A DNA stretch of 64,000 nucleotides, taken from Juglans regia (taxonomy: Eukaryota; Streptophyta; Magnoliopsida; Fagales; Juglandaceae). Location of the stretch: contig NW_023361891.1 in the NCBI RefSeq assembly GCF_001411555.2, forward strand, positions 78,764 to 142,763, written 5' to 3'. Of this stretch, positions 22,899 to 34,639 are shown one piece after another. The notes beneath the pieces are model-generated. The model was not told the DNA's origin. It made no database searches and saw nothing but the letters and a program-made list of their open reading frames with translations. Made by a program: the position numbers and the translations under genes. Numbering within the stretch: position 1 is the stretch's first letter; every line of letters begins with the position of its first letter.

Positions 22899-25212
22899 AT
22901 GGATCCTAGACTTAGTGGAGATGATCGTCCACAAGAGGATGTGGCGGATGCCAATGCTACAACTCCTACACCAGTGGGTACTTCCACCCCTAGAGCCACA
23001 TCTAGGGTAGCTACATCTTGTGCAAGTAGTCGACTCCCACTCCCAGTTGATATAGAGGATGAGGATATGTTCAACAAAGGGGAGGAGATGCCCATTGAGC
23101 AAGATCAACCACCACGGCCTTCTAAAAATAGGTCGTGGACATGGGAGCATTTCACCAAAATTCCTGGTGATACTGCAAACCCGGTAGCAAGATGCCATTA
23201 CTGTGGATCACTTTGTGGATGCCATTCGAAGAAGTAAGGTACCAGTGTATTAATAGCACATCTAAATGGTTGCCAACGATATAAGATAGCGAAGGGATTG
23301 CAAGCCACTGATCAGACCAACCTCAGTTACCAAACTTCTACAGCCACTGATGGTACACAGACTAAGAAATTGGTCATCCCTCAATACAGTGAGAAGATGT
23401 TGAGGGACATGCTTACAGAGATGATAATTACTGATGAGATGCCCTTTACCACAGTCGAGAAAATAGGCTTTCGAAAGTTTCTAAATTTTGTTGAGCCACG
23501 ATTTCCCATTCCATCACGGTATACGGTGATGAGAGATTGTATGAAGAGGCATGCGAAAGACAAGGTGAAGATGAGGAAGATGTTTATTACCACTGGCCAG
23601 AGAGTATCGTTTACGACTGACACATGGACTTTCATACAGAACGTCTGTTACATGTGTATCACAGCACACTACATTGATAGTGAGTGGATTTTGCATAAAA
23701 CAAATTCTTGGATTTAAAGATATTGTGGATCATAAAGGTGCATCCATTGGGGCGAAGATGGATGATTGTTTAAAGGAATGGGGAATTCAAAAAGTGCAGT
23801 GTATTACAGTTGACAATACCAGTGCCAATGAAACAACAATTGATTGGTTTAAGCGGAACACGACGGTGAGAGATGATGTCATTCGGGCCCACGAGTTTAT
23901 TCACGTTCGATGTTGTGCTCATATCATCAACCTCATAATTGTTGAGGGGTTAAAAGAGGTTGATGATTCCATAACCCGAGTCCGCAACATTGTACGATAT
24001 GTGAGGGGTTCTCCTTACAGGCTTGCCAAATTTAAGACAATAGCAGAAGATCTTAAGATTGAATGTTCTAGTATGTTGTGCTTGGATGTTCCGACTCGAT
24101 GGAACTCTACATACATGATATTGGATGTGCCACAGAAGTACCAAAAAGTATTCGAGCAGATGGAGGTCGAGGATGGGGGCCTGAGGTATGCTTTGTTGGA
24201 GCCAGCAGGACAGGGGCTCGGTGCGCCGGACGCACATGATTGGACCAGTGTGAGCTACTTTGTTGAATTTTTAAGAATTTTTTATGACATAACTATGCGG
24301 CTATCTGGATCCAAAAATACGACTGCGAACTCATTCTTCAACGAGCTCTCGGAGCTTCACTTTCAGTTGGAAAATAGTTGTATTGACTCTGGTGGATTGT
24401 TATCTGCTATGACTACAAGGATGAAGATCAAATATGATAAATATTGGGGGAATATTGAGAAGATAAATAGATTGATATTTGTGGCTGTAATCCTTGACGC
24501 TCGAGTTAAGTTGGTTGTTCTAGAATTTTGGGTAAATTCTGTCATTGGGGCAGTGAAGGCTGCAAAGTTTATTAGATTGCTAAAAAGTGATGTTGATGAC
24601 TTATATAATCACTACAGTAATAGTTGTCAGCCTTCATCCGTAGCTGGTAGCTCCTCACATTCGAGGCCGACGGGATTGACAGTTTCCTCAGGTGATACTG
24701 ACCCATCTGTAGGGGTTAGAGGCAATCGTATTATACAGCAGTATCATCAACTCTAGTCAATAAGAAATATTATGCATTGTACATCTGAGGTTAAACGATA
24801 TTTTATGAAAGCTGTCGAGGCACCTAGTGATGTATTTCAGTTATTAACTTGGTGGGAAGTTAATTCCACCAAGTATCCAATCCTTTCTCCTGTAGCCTGA
24901 GATGTGCTAGCCATGCCTGTCACTACAATTGCCTCAGAGTCGGCATTTAGCACTGGAGGTCGCGTGTTGGATGCTTATTGGAGTTCATTGTTAGCGTCAA
25001 CCGTGGAGGCCCTCGTTTGCACACAGAATTGGATAAGTGAAATGCCCATTGGACTAGATACCGTTGGCGTTGATGCCGAGAGCTATAGGCTTGAATCGGG
25101 TAAGTTTATATGCTTTCAAATGATGATTTAATTATTTTTAATGTTTCTAGCTTCTACTTTTTATGATTTTATAGATCTAATTGTGAACCCTAACATAATT
25201 GCCGATGATTGA
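22899..25212 (+). pseudogene. hAT transposase with BED zinc finger
   Basis: An AG acceptor at 22881 and an ATG at 22899 open the frame. The BED finger is around RSWTWEHF...CHYCG (about 23120-23215). A central region with the DTW(T) catalytic-type word follows near 23618, then FIHVRCCAHIINLIV-like and PTRWNSTYMIL words (23900-24120). The C-terminal dimerisation domain reads MPVTTIASESAFSTGGRVLD (24913-24972). The last exon appears to be spliced, from a donor near 25099 to an acceptor near 25174, ending at TGA 25210-25212. TAA at 23235-23237, a frameshift near 23690-23700, TAG at 24754-24756 and TGA at 24898-24900 disable it. The protein would have bound the element ends and excised it. Confidence 0.9.
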
Positions 25213-26010
25213 GAATCTAGAACGGACGCCCCTTGAGAGTCTTGGTAAGAATCAGATTATACTTTTACCGTGTTCAATTTCTTATTATCAATTTTTTTTC
25301 ATTTATTGATTGCAACTTTCTATCTTCATCTCAGGCATGACCAATGGAACAAAAAGCATTTGAGTGAAATCCATGTTTACTTTTTATGTAGTTATATTTC
25401 AAGACTAAGTCAATGTTGTTATTACGTTATAAATGAGACTGTTATAATTTATGGCTACATAATACATGTTATTTACTTTTTAAACTATTGTATTTATGGT
25501 TTTTTTTTTATCTTTTCAGTATTTTTTTTTACATATTTGGTCTTGGGCTTTGGTGATCATATTTATGTAGTTATATTTATGTAGTTATATCCCGATCAAA
25601 GACGTTGGATAAGTACTCTTTAATTAGCTTGAAGTACTACCTTTGACATTAACAAGTAATTTATTATATATTCCCCACCAAATAATTTTGCCGTCCAAAT
25701 ACATTTCGACCTGTTAGAAATGTAGAGAAATAAACGGTTCGACTCTGAACGGAGATCGGAGCTTCCATTCGGAGGTCGAAGTTCCGACTTCCGTTCGGAG
25801 TTCCGCTCGGAAGTCAGAGTTTCAATCGGAGGTCAGAGCTCCGACCTTCGATCGGAGTCAGACTCTGACTCCAGTTCCGAGTCGGAGTCGGAGGGACAGT
25901 TTGGCTCCGACTCTAGTCTTCTTGTCGGAGGTCGAAAACGACAACTCCGACTCTGTCGGAGTTGGAGCTCAGCCCTAGTTCCTAAGTGTGATCCTGCTGT
26001 AGTGGTTAAA

Positions 26011-28056
26011 ATGGATTGGTCTCAATCACTCACATCGCCACCATATTTTGATGGTAGCAATTATGCCTATTGGAAAGTTCGAATGAGAGCTTTTTCGAAA
26101 TCCATAGATGAATGAGTGTGGGTTTCCTTGGTAAGAGGATGGAAACAACCTGTTACAGTCGTTGAAGAAATTGAAATTCCCAAAAATGCGAAAAATTACT
26201 AATAAATGAGTGTGGTTGGAATAGCTAAGGCCTTAATGCAATTTTCATGGCTGTGTCCCAAGAGGAGTTCAAGCGAATCTCCATGTGTGAAATTTGCGAA
26301 GAGGCATGGGACATTCTTGAAATTACTCATGAGGGTACCAAGGCTGTGAAGAACTCCAAGCTTCAAATGTTGACTACCAACTTTGAAGAACTCAGAATGA
26401 GGGATGATGAAACATTTGATGTCTTTTATGCAAAACTAAATGATATTGTCAATTCTAGTTTTAATTTAGGGGATAGAATTCCTGAGAATAGAATTGTGAG
26501 AAAAGTTCTCAGATCTCTTTCTGAGAAATATCGTCCCAAAGTCACAGCCATTGAAGAGAGCAAAGATCTGGACAATATGAGGATTGAAGAGCTGGTAGGC
26601 TCTCTACAAACCTATGAACATAGTCTTCCTGTGGATAAGAAAAACAGGTCCATAGCCCTCAACACTATCGATGAGTCATCCGATGAGTTGGCTATGAGTG
26701 ACAAAGAAGTAGCCTTTATGCTAAAAAATTTAGGAAGATGTTTGTGTCTAGAAATAGAAAGAACTGGGGACATAAGAAGAAAAAGTTTGAGAGAGTCAAT
26801 AGAAATTCCAATTCAGGAAACAAGGAAATGAGTTCTAATAAATACACTAGAGCTACCAAAGACAAGGTACAACATAATATACAGTGTCATGAATGTCATG
26901 GTTTTGGGCACATTTGCCTTAGGTGTGCAAATTACAAAAAGGCCAAAGGGAAGGCAAAGGGTGCTTCCTTGAGTGATAATGATTCTGAGACAAGTGACTC
27001 TTCAGAGAGTCCCTCTCCAAAGAAAAATTTCAACTACATGGCATTCACTTCTTCTGTTGGTGGCCAAAGTCACAGATGTGAATCAACGTCGGAAAATGAG
27101 AGTACATCCAGAAGTGAATCCGGGGATGAATATGAGTTGGAGGAAATCTATGAAAAGTTGTACAAGGAATATGTAAAATTGAGGAAACTCAATAAAACAC
27201 ATATTGAGAATACAGATATTTGCAAAAGAGAAAAGAAGGATATCCAAGGTAAATTGAATGAAGCCATTTGTTTAACCGATCAGTTGCAAAAGAGGAATGT
27301 GTCACTCGAAGATAAAATAAAAATGCAGGAAATTGACTTGATTTTGTTAAACGATAAACTGAAAAACTTTTCTTCTGGGAAACAAAAGCTTGACAAAATT
27401 CTAAACTCGGGAAAGTCCTTTAGTGACAAGAGAGGTATAGGATATGATGTGCTTTCAACTTCAAAAATCTCTAGCAAAAATGAAGGAAAAATAATATTTG
27501 TTCCGGCATTGAATGAGAATGGCAAAGCAAAACTTTTTAAAAAGGGTAAGAAAACCCTACATGTGCAAAAGTTTGTCCCACCTCCCAAGAGACAAGGAGC
27601 TCGCAACACGAGCCCTATATGCCATCACTGTGGGAAGGTTGGTCATGTTAGACCAGATTGCTTCAAGTTAAAAAATCAATCTGTTCATGCTCCTGCATTC
27701 TCTAAAATTGGGACAGCTTATTCTTCTTTAATGCTCCTAGGTATTTCTCACCCTCCGTGGGACAGAAAGCTCACAAGGCATATCACGTTTGTCACAATTG
27801 TGGTAAGATTGGTCACATACGACCAAACTGTTTTGAGCTTAGGGGCCATCCTAAGAGAATGGAAAAGCCCTACTCAAGAAAAGGACATCAAAACTTGTGG
27901 AGCCAAGTCATGGTCTTGACCAAACAAAATGAGATGATCAATGTGAAGTTAGATCAATTGACTACAAGCCAGAAGGCTGATAAGGTGAATCATCCAAAAG
28001 TGAGACAAGTGTGGATGAGAAAAGGGGAGGAGCAGACTAGACATGGTATAGACTGA
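26011..28056 (+). pseudogene. Copia (SIRE-type) gag with three CCHC zinc knuckles
   Basis: The ATG at 26011 starts MDWSQSLTSPPYFDGSNYAY, the family's N-terminus. The capsid-like region reads SKLQMLTTNFEELRMRDDE and RKVLRSLSEKYRPKVTAIEE (26350-26570). Knuckles occur at about 26883-26925 (CHECHGFGHICLRC), 27619-27661 (CHHCGKVGHVRPDC) and 27788-27832 (CHNCGKIGHIRPNC). A coiled-coil-like Lys/Glu/Leu-rich segment (27130-27400) separates the first two. In-frame stops near 26114 and 26200 and shifts near 26220, 26735 and 27720 break it. Gag forms the RNA-packaging particle. The end reads VWMRKGEEQTRHGID, after which no pol follows. Confidence 0.85.
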
Positions 28057-29639
28057 TGGTCATACATTCATGCATTTTACACATGTTTAGGTCTTGTATA
28101 GTTTTTCTTCATTTTTGTTAAATGTATATTGTTGTGTGTGTTCCTCAAACATCATGCATAATGTTTTGCACATGAATGTGGCAAAGAGTGTTAGTGATGT
28201 CAATTCTGTAATTTTTAGGTACATATGTCTTTTGAAAATTGTATCATGTACCTTTATAAGTTACAAAGGTTTGAAACATGTGTACTATTTGTAATTTGTG
28301 ACCAGCATCACACACTACACTTCTAGCTCAATCAATTGTTGCTTTACCACCTGTGAGTTCTTGGGGAGGCAATCAAAGGTGTAAGGGAGCTCTACGTGTA
28401 TATAGAATTTACCACATGCTAGATTACCTCATGATTATATATCAAAATTCCTCCGGTGAAAATTCCCTAACAAAAAAAAAAAAATTATGGAGGAAGAAGA
28501 AGAAGAAGAAAAAGAGAAAGGGGTCATATTACTCAATAGGCCAATCCTAATACAGGAATTCAAACAGAAGTATTTAGGTCCTAACAGCATTAGGTTTTAC
28601 TTTCTGTATTGTGGAAAGGCTCCCCAAGCACTTATGGTTTCTTGTTTTAGCCTAACCCCACTCACATATTTTGGTTGAAACTTCTTGATTGAGTAGGAAT
28701 TCACTAAACACGCATGTTCATCTTACCTGTAATACTTTGTTTCTACTACTTGCGTGAATTGTGAAAATATGATACTCTTTTACATTTGATGTGATTTTCA
28801 AGCTTCAAAATTGACTTCATTAATGCTTGAATCACTGAATGAGAAACTATGCTTGTTTTTAAAAATTTTGGGATTACACTTGAGCGAAACTTAAACTCTT
28901 CTCGAGTGAAATCGTTTTAAAAAGCACCCGCCTCAGTTTCTTTTACCTAGCCCGTTTCTCTTCTCTGCGACGTTTTCTCTCCCTCTTCGTGCAACTTCTT
29001 CTCCTCTCTATTCCATGCACTTTTCACTCGATTTCTCTGAAGAAATTTGTTTTAATCACATAAGTCTCTCATCTTTACTTCTTCTCAATCATTTTAGGTT
29101 ATTATTTTCCATTTCCATCATGCATTTCCATAAACATGTATTTCGGTAGTTAGGGCTTTTGTTTTGGATTTTGAAATGGAGATTTTATTTGGGGTGTTTG
29201 TTGGTTTTTGAATTGGGTGTAGAGAATGTTTCTCTCACCATTGTATTTAGGAGGTTCATGGAACTCCCATGGAGTTTTCATTTGGTTTTTGCTTGGATGC
29301 ACTCCAAGTGCTCGGTGAAATGCCTCAATGATGTTTGGTTTCTCATTTTCATCATGCATTGGCATTGCATTGTTCCCATGTTCATTACATGTCTATCCTA
29401 GTGTTGGGATAGTGTTTGGCATTGAGGCTTAGGACTTCGATTGGTTTTAAAACTCAACCTTGCCATTGTGTTTGTTGGGTATTGAAATGGGCTGTTAAAT
29501 TGTGTTTTTGGGCATATGCATTGTGCATTTTGAAATGTGTTTGGCAAAGGACATTTGAGATGTGCATTGGATCATGCATTGGGCATTTTGCATTTTGGAC
29601 ATGCATACATCGAGTCTTAAATACCTTTAGCCTTGTCTA
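28057..29639. other. Non-coding spacer inside the SIRE-like element
   Basis: No pol domain is visible. It holds a (GAA)n run (28485-28520), a pyrimidine-rich stretch (28940-29060) and G/T-rich sequence. It lies where protease, integrase, RT and RNase H would be. Confidence 0.6.
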
Positions 29640-30758
29640 ATGGTCATTAATTCTATCCACAGCAAAAGTCATGTCTCGACGTGTTCGTCCACACCAAAAT
29701 CCTCCTATCCCGCTCAAGCACATTTCCACAATCCTCAGGCAAGAGAGCTTTACACTCAAAACTTCTCTCACCGTTCGCTTATCGTTGAGCGTGAAGTCTC
29801 CCTTGGTGAGCTTACTGAGACTTTTATTCCACGTATTTTTGAATCTTGCCAGTGGCAGGCATTGACCACTGGTCATCCCACTCCTTCTGAGCCTTCTGAG
29901 GAGATGGTTTGGGAGTTTTACTCCAATATATATGTCATCTCTGATGATGACTCTTTTGATGTTAGTCTCTGGAATATCGTCTTTCGGGTGACTCCAGGCA
30001 TGTTAGCAGACTTGCTAAATGCCCCGCGTGTGTCAAATCCAGTGTATCCCTATACACGGACGTCGCCTCCCAGTCCGTCAGTCATTGCTCAATGTCTGTA
30101 TGGTACGCCTACTAGTTGGGATGGTAAGTCACCACTTCTAACTATGAGATTTCCACCTGAATATCTCATTCTAAGTAGGATTTTCCTTACAAATCTATAT
30201 CCTACTGGTCATCAGAGTGATGTGGGTCTTGACCGCTCCACTCTTCTGTATGCACTAATCAACGATGTTTCCATGGATCTGGGGAGTCATCTGTGCCGGG
30301 TTTTGCTTGAGGCTTTTAATTCTCCTAAAACATGGACTGGTTTGCCTTTTGCCTGCATCATCACTCGGTTAGCCATCTCTCAGTCAGTTGTGTTTCTTCC
30401 TCATGAGCCTAGAATTTCTCTTAAGGCTCCTATTGGTTGTAGGACCATGCAACTGAGTCGTGCTCACATTGCCCCTCAACCTCTGAATGTTGAGCATCCT
30501 CCACCACCCTCATCTCAGCCATCGAGCTCTCAGCCATCTAGCTCACAGCCTCATAGCTCGGCACCATCCACATCGGCACCTGGTTTGATCGAGCCTAGCC
30601 TTCAGTAGGTCCTTGAGTACCTTGCTCGCCTTGAAGCCTGGTTTGATAGCCTTGATGCTAAAGTTGAGAGCCTGCAGCAACTTGTGACTCAACGCTTCAA
30701 CGATATAAAGGAGCGCCTTGATGATGATGGTGGCAGTCAGAGTGATGGTGATACTTGA
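29640..30758 (+). pseudogene. Env-position ORF of the SIRE-like element
   Basis: The frame runs from ATG 29640 to TAG 30606-30608 (322 residues) and continues after that stop to TGA 30756-30758. The conserved block includes SLIVEREVSLGELTETFIP, RVTPGMLADLLNAPRVSNP, PPEYLILSRIFLTNLYP and LLYALINDVSMDLGSH. This family is common in plant retroelements and often labelled a putative plant transposon protein. A Ser/Pro-rich tail (SQPSSSQPSSSQPHSS) precedes the stop, followed by a coiled-coil-like segment. The N-terminus is uncertain: a second frame (MSRRVRPHQNPP from 29671) may hold the true start, implying a frameshift near 29730. Function in the element is unknown, and I see no clear signal peptide or membrane segment. 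Confidence 0.65.
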
Positions 30759-31157
30759 GACCCTTGGCTTGTCGTGACAAAAAGGGGGAGTAGTATAGAT
30801 GTAGAGGGAGTAGCAATAAAGTTGTAGGGTCACTTTTGTTTTGTCAGTAACACATTGTTTTGAGGGGGAGTAGCTTTTGTTTTTGTATCACATGCTGCTC
30901 GTGCTGCTGTTGTTTGTCTTATTGAACTCAATGTTTGATTAATTTCTTAATGAAAAGTCTTTTATGAAAACTATGCTACAGACATTGTTTATGCTTATGA
31001 GATTATTTCTTGCATATTTTTGTTGGTACGTTTAACCGTTTGTGTTTCAGAAATATCTCAACATGTTCAAGAGTATACCTCATCATGGAAATCATGTTTG
31101 GGGTGTGTCAGGATTAGGTCTTATATACAGGTTAGAGGTCTTGTCACAGAAATGCCA

Positions 31158-31168
31158 AAGGGGGAGAT
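31158..31168 (+). other. Polypurine tract of the SIRE-like element
   Basis: AAGGGGGAGAT lies directly before TGTAGAGGG, the LTR start. Further GGGGGAGTAG runs upstream (30783-30792, 30864-30873) are typical of this lineage. Confidence 0.8.
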
Positions 31169-32333
31169 TGTAGAGGGAAATTTTAGTTGTAACAAGTGTT
31201 GAAGTGGTGTAACATGAAAAAGATTGAAGTGTGCTCAACACCGCTCGACTGGCGCTCGACTGGTGCTCGAGCAAAACCTTACAGAGAGGTTCGCTCGATG
31301 TGAGCTCGAAGTAGTGCTCGAGCGAAACCTTCCTGAGAGGTTCACTCGATGTGAGCTCGACATAGAGTTCGAGTAGACACAATCCAAAGAGGTTCGCTTG
31401 ATGTGCGCTCGACGTGGCGCTCGAGCTGAACTCTTCCAAAGAGGTTCACTTGATGTGCACTCGATTCAGCACTCGAGCTGAACCCATCCAGAGAGGTTCG
31501 CTCAATGTGTACTCGACGTGGTGCTCGAGCAGAAGTCTTCCAGAGAGGTTCACTCGATATGAGCTCGACGCAGCGCTCGAGCAGAACTCATCCAGAGAGG
31601 TTCGCTCGACTTGCGCTCAACATCTCGCTCGAGCCAATGTTCAAGATAACGTGCGCTCAACTTGCACTCGACACATCGCTCGAGTTGATGTTCAAGACAA
31701 CTTAAAATTCAAGGTTTTGAGCGCTATGATTTGTTGGGACTATATACAGAACAGCTTAGTTCTATTCTTGGGGGTGGAGAAACAGAACAAAAACCCTAAG
31801 TGCTTCAAGAGCCATAGAAAGAAACCTTTCCTCACCTTGTGAATCTCTCTTGGACAAACAAATCTCCACCACACCACACTCAAGATCAAATCTTATTCAA
31901 AGTCCATTGAAGTGGACGTATTGATTGGCCGAAAGGTTTACGGAGCTGCTGTTGCTGCAGAGATCGAGAGGTTCTCGTGGGATGCTATAGAAATGTCGGA
32001 GTTCCGACACTACATGCGTGTAGAGATCGAGTGGGTCACTCGTGGTGTTGCAAGCCAAGTTTAGGAACTACAAAGGTTTTGTGAGTGTCTCTATATTGGT
32101 TGTAACAAACTTTTTTCTATAGTGGATTTTAGGTAGTGGCTTACACCAGGACTGGTTTTAGAATTTGAAGACGTTCTTCAAATGAGTTTCCACTTCATGA
32201 CCCAATCTCTGTGTTGATTATTTGTATGATTTGTTTCATCTTTTAATTGCTAACTTGTCTTATATTTTTTTAGACTAGAAAATTTGAACTGCACCTATTT
32301 ACCCCTCCTTTAGGTGTTGTATGGGATAGAACC
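31169..32333 (+). repeat. 3' LTR of the SIRE-like element
   Basis: It starts TGTAGAGGG after the polypurine tract. It contains the CTCGAG minisatellite (31235-31700) and a TATATACAG word near 31740, and closes with the lineage's CACCTATTTACCCCTCCT wording near 32300. The right end at AACCA (about 32333) is a guess, since there is no partner LTR in the window. Confidence 0.65.
31235..31700 (+). repeat. CTCGAG minisatellite in the SIRE LTR
   Basis: About eight imperfect units of roughly 55-62 bp each contain GAGAGGTTC(A/G)CTCGA(T/C) and GCTCGAG(C) words. Reverse-complement copies of the same array are at 22440-22755 and 34645-34880. Confidence 0.9.
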
Positions 32334-32872
32334 ACTGCTTTTTCAAAATTAATAAATTTTACATTCAAGTTGCGCGTGAATGGCAGTGCCAACAGAATGT
32401 ATAGAGAAACCAATGCTTCACAAATGCGGAAGTAAAAGAAATAAGAGACGCTGCTAAAAAATTGTAAGGTGTACCTTCATTAAAAAAATATGTACTTCTC
32501 ACGTACTCACAAAGGACACATGACGATTTCTTAGATGAGTGAAAAGAAATTTCCTATGAGTAAATTTGGAAGAAGAATTCTATCTGTGCAGGTCATAACC
32601 TTTTCGAGTTCGAGTTCTTTGAGTTCTTCATAGCAAGCGAAGCGATCTTTGGTTTAAAACTCGTACATTATTTAGCTAGAAATACTGTGGCTGTAATTTA
32701 TAAAAACTTGCAACAACTTATTTCCATCAATCTCATTTGTGGGGATATAATTCTCCCTTTAGGAATTAATTTTTTGCCAATAGATTACTCATATGAAATA
32801 AGACGATGGAAACTGAAAAATACATCTATTTGCAATGAAAACAAATCCGCCGCAAAACGAATTGTTCGCAAG
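32334..32872. other. No gene seen
   Basis: AT-rich spacer with no conserved words. Confidence 0.5.
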
Positions 32873-33055
32873 TTGTAACACCTTAATGTAAGGTCCAAAT
32901 CATATTACCTATATTTCAAAAGGACTAGTCAATGATATAATTGAAGCTATATTTGAACCTTATAAAGAGCAAAAACTTCTCCTTCCTAAACATGATGTGA
33001 GATCTCATGCACCACCTACCATTTTCTTATCGTATTGAATATCACATAGTAGTAA
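32873..33055 (+). repeat. Dispersed LTR-start fragment (TGTAACACCTTAATG...)
   Basis: It shares a run of about 180 bp with 54577-54755: TGTAAC(A/G)CC(T/C)TAATG, CAAAAGGACTAGTCAATGAT, TTATAAAGAGCAA(G/A)AACTTC and CACCTACC occur in the same order. A TGTAAC start, a TATAAAGAG TATA-like word and truncation of both copies suggest LTR fragments of one family. Confidence 0.75.
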
Positions 33056-33580
33056 GTTATAGGAAGAATGGTCTTATTTCAATGATAATTAATTAGAGTA
33101 TGATTAGCATGATCATCTCTTTGTTTCATTGTCAATATTTGGCAAACTCACTGCATGATGGGTGGCGTACGTATAGCACAACCGATGCACATCGAGGAAA
33201 GTTATATCGATAACGGCTTCAAGGCCAATAGCATTAAGTATCGTGCCTACAATGAACATCACACAATTATTTTGCACTTTGTTTTCATTTCTTATCTCAT
33301 CTTACCTTGATTTTCATGTGGTGAAGTTAATATCCAATCAAACCAACGAATTAATGTAGTTGGTTAACTACCCACATCATAAAACTATTTCACTCTTTTC
33401 TTAACTTGGAAAGAAGTTAACTAGAAACTTAACGTGTTGAGATATTTGCAATTTAATTACGTCTTATGTTGGATTGAGATAAGATCTAATTTAATTAAGT
33501 AGTACCTCTTAATATCGGGTTGAGATATTTGCAAATTCTTATCTCAAACGAGAAAGATCATCAAATAAGTACTTAAATTG
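33056..33580. other. No gene seen
   Basis: AT-rich spacer, with an internal repeated TTGAGATATTTGCAA word (33439 and 33521). Confidence 0.5.
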
Positions 33581-33987
33581 TGTTGAAATCCATGCCCAGG
33601 CAAGTAGTCCACAATGGCTACTCAGCGCTCAGCAGGTAACTGCATTTGCAGTTACAAATTGAATGCAAATTAAATGCATTCATACAGGTGAGTAGATATC
33701 TTTGCCTATAAATTGAGTATCCTAGCGAGAGCCTTAGATACACCCAAGAAAGAAGAGAAAAAAGAGAGAGCCAGAAGAGTTCTGAGAGAAAAAATAGAGT
33801 TGAGTTGAGTGGAGTGTGGTCCTCCTCCTCTGTAATATTTTCTTGTGTTCCACTATTTATTAGTGAAGTTCTTTTCTATGGAAGTAGGCAGTTGCTGAAC
33901 CACGTTAAATTCTTGGTGTCATTGTGTGCATGGGTGTGCTCTTTTATTTCCACATTTATTCATTCTGCTATAGTGATATCCCCAACA
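33581..33987 (+). repeat. Ty1/copia 5' LTR
   Basis: The 407-bp segment starts TGTTGAAATCC and ends CCCCAACA, has a TATA-like CCTATAAATTGAG near 33700-33712, and is followed two bases later by a primer site. The internal region after it is short and non-coding before other repeats take over, so the element is truncated. No 3' LTR is visible. Confidence 0.75.
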
Positions 33988-33989
33988 AG

Positions 33990-34001
33990 TGGTATCAGCG
34001 A
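33990..34001 (+). other. Primer binding site (tRNA-Met) of the copia element
   Basis: TGGTATCAGCGA follows the LTR end and matches the TGGTATCAG core of the tRNA-Met complement. Confidence 0.75.
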
Positions 34002-34361
34002 GATTGTTGGAAGGAGTTTTTATAGAAAACTCAGTTTTAGTGCGTTGCTCAGTTTGCAATTCTGAGCATACCACTGTTTTCGTCCTAGAGAGACAAGAAA
34101 AGCGATGAAAACCAAAGGCCGAACAGACACTGCACGCGCCTCCACGTGCCGCCTGAAGATCGGAGAGTGAGCCCACTCTCGACATGCGCCACACGTGCCC
34201 AAGAGAGGATTGAGCGTGTGACCCCATGCACCCTTGGTGCGAGTGAAGTCCACGCGCCTCAAGTGCTACAGAACCCTAAAAGGAGCGTGACTTCCACGCA
34301 CCTACACGTTTTTCATGCGCCCCACGCTACACGTGCGACAGAGTTCTTGTTTTATGGAAAG

Positions 34362-34630
34362 TCAGTGGTTCATGCAGGGAGTGATCGAAGGGAAACAAGA
34401 GAAACAAAGAATGCAGATGAGAATTCCAAGCTTTATGGTAGTAGAGACTGATTACAGAAGTTCGAGGAAAAGAGCTTTGCAGTCTATAGAGTAAATAAGT
34501 GCGCTGCAAAGCTGCAGAGTAATAAGTACTGCAACCATGCTAAAGTGCGCTTCAACGCTGCTAAGTAAAAAGTACTGCAACCGAAAGTGCGCTGCAATGC
34601 TGCAGAGTAAAAAGTACTGCAAATTTGGAG
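34362..34630. repeat. Dispersed repeat R, copy 1, with GCTGCA(N)n AGTACTGCAA tandem units
   Basis: It is nearly identical to 38098-38403: GGTTCATGCA(A/G)GGAGTGATC, GAAGGGAAACAAGAGAAAC and GAATTCCAAGCTTTATGGTA occur in order. Both copies continue into imperfect units of about 40-50 bp built on GCTGC(A/T)GAGTAA(A/T)AAGTACTGCAA. Function unknown. Confidence 0.9.
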
Positions 34631-34639
34631 TCGAGATTT

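Larger units (their letters stand above)
21648..25977 (+). mobile_element. hAT transposon with TCCGAC/GTCGGA subterminal repeats, inactive
   Basis: The left end begins TAGGGCTATGC and the right end reads GAGCTCAGCCCTA, so the terminal inverted repeat is TAGGGCT plus a few bases. Next to both ends lie dense (TCCGAC)n/(GTCGGA)n arrays (about 21675-21815 and 25740-25970). These match the ends of the element at 44224-48378, which has a perfect target duplication. A broken transposase (22899-25212) lies inside, after a 5' region that includes a piece of SIRE-type LTR. The 8 bp beside each end (ACAACAAC and GTTCCTAA) do not match. The right side abuts a copia gag leader, so the element or its flanks were rearranged after insertion. 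Confidence 0.88.
25978..32333 (+). mobile_element. SIRE/Maximus-like Ty1/copia element lacking pol and the 5' LTR
   Basis: In order it contains a gag leader and gag (26011-28056), a 1.6-kb non-coding spacer, an ORF in the env position (29640-30758), a GGGGGAGTAG-rich region, a polypurine tract and a 3' LTR (31169 to about 32333). Gag with several CCHC knuckles plus a post-pol ORF is typical of the SIRE lineage. No protease, integrase, RT or RNase H words are visible between gag and the ORF. The 5' LTR is absent because the hAT end abuts the gag leader. Confidence 0.75.
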
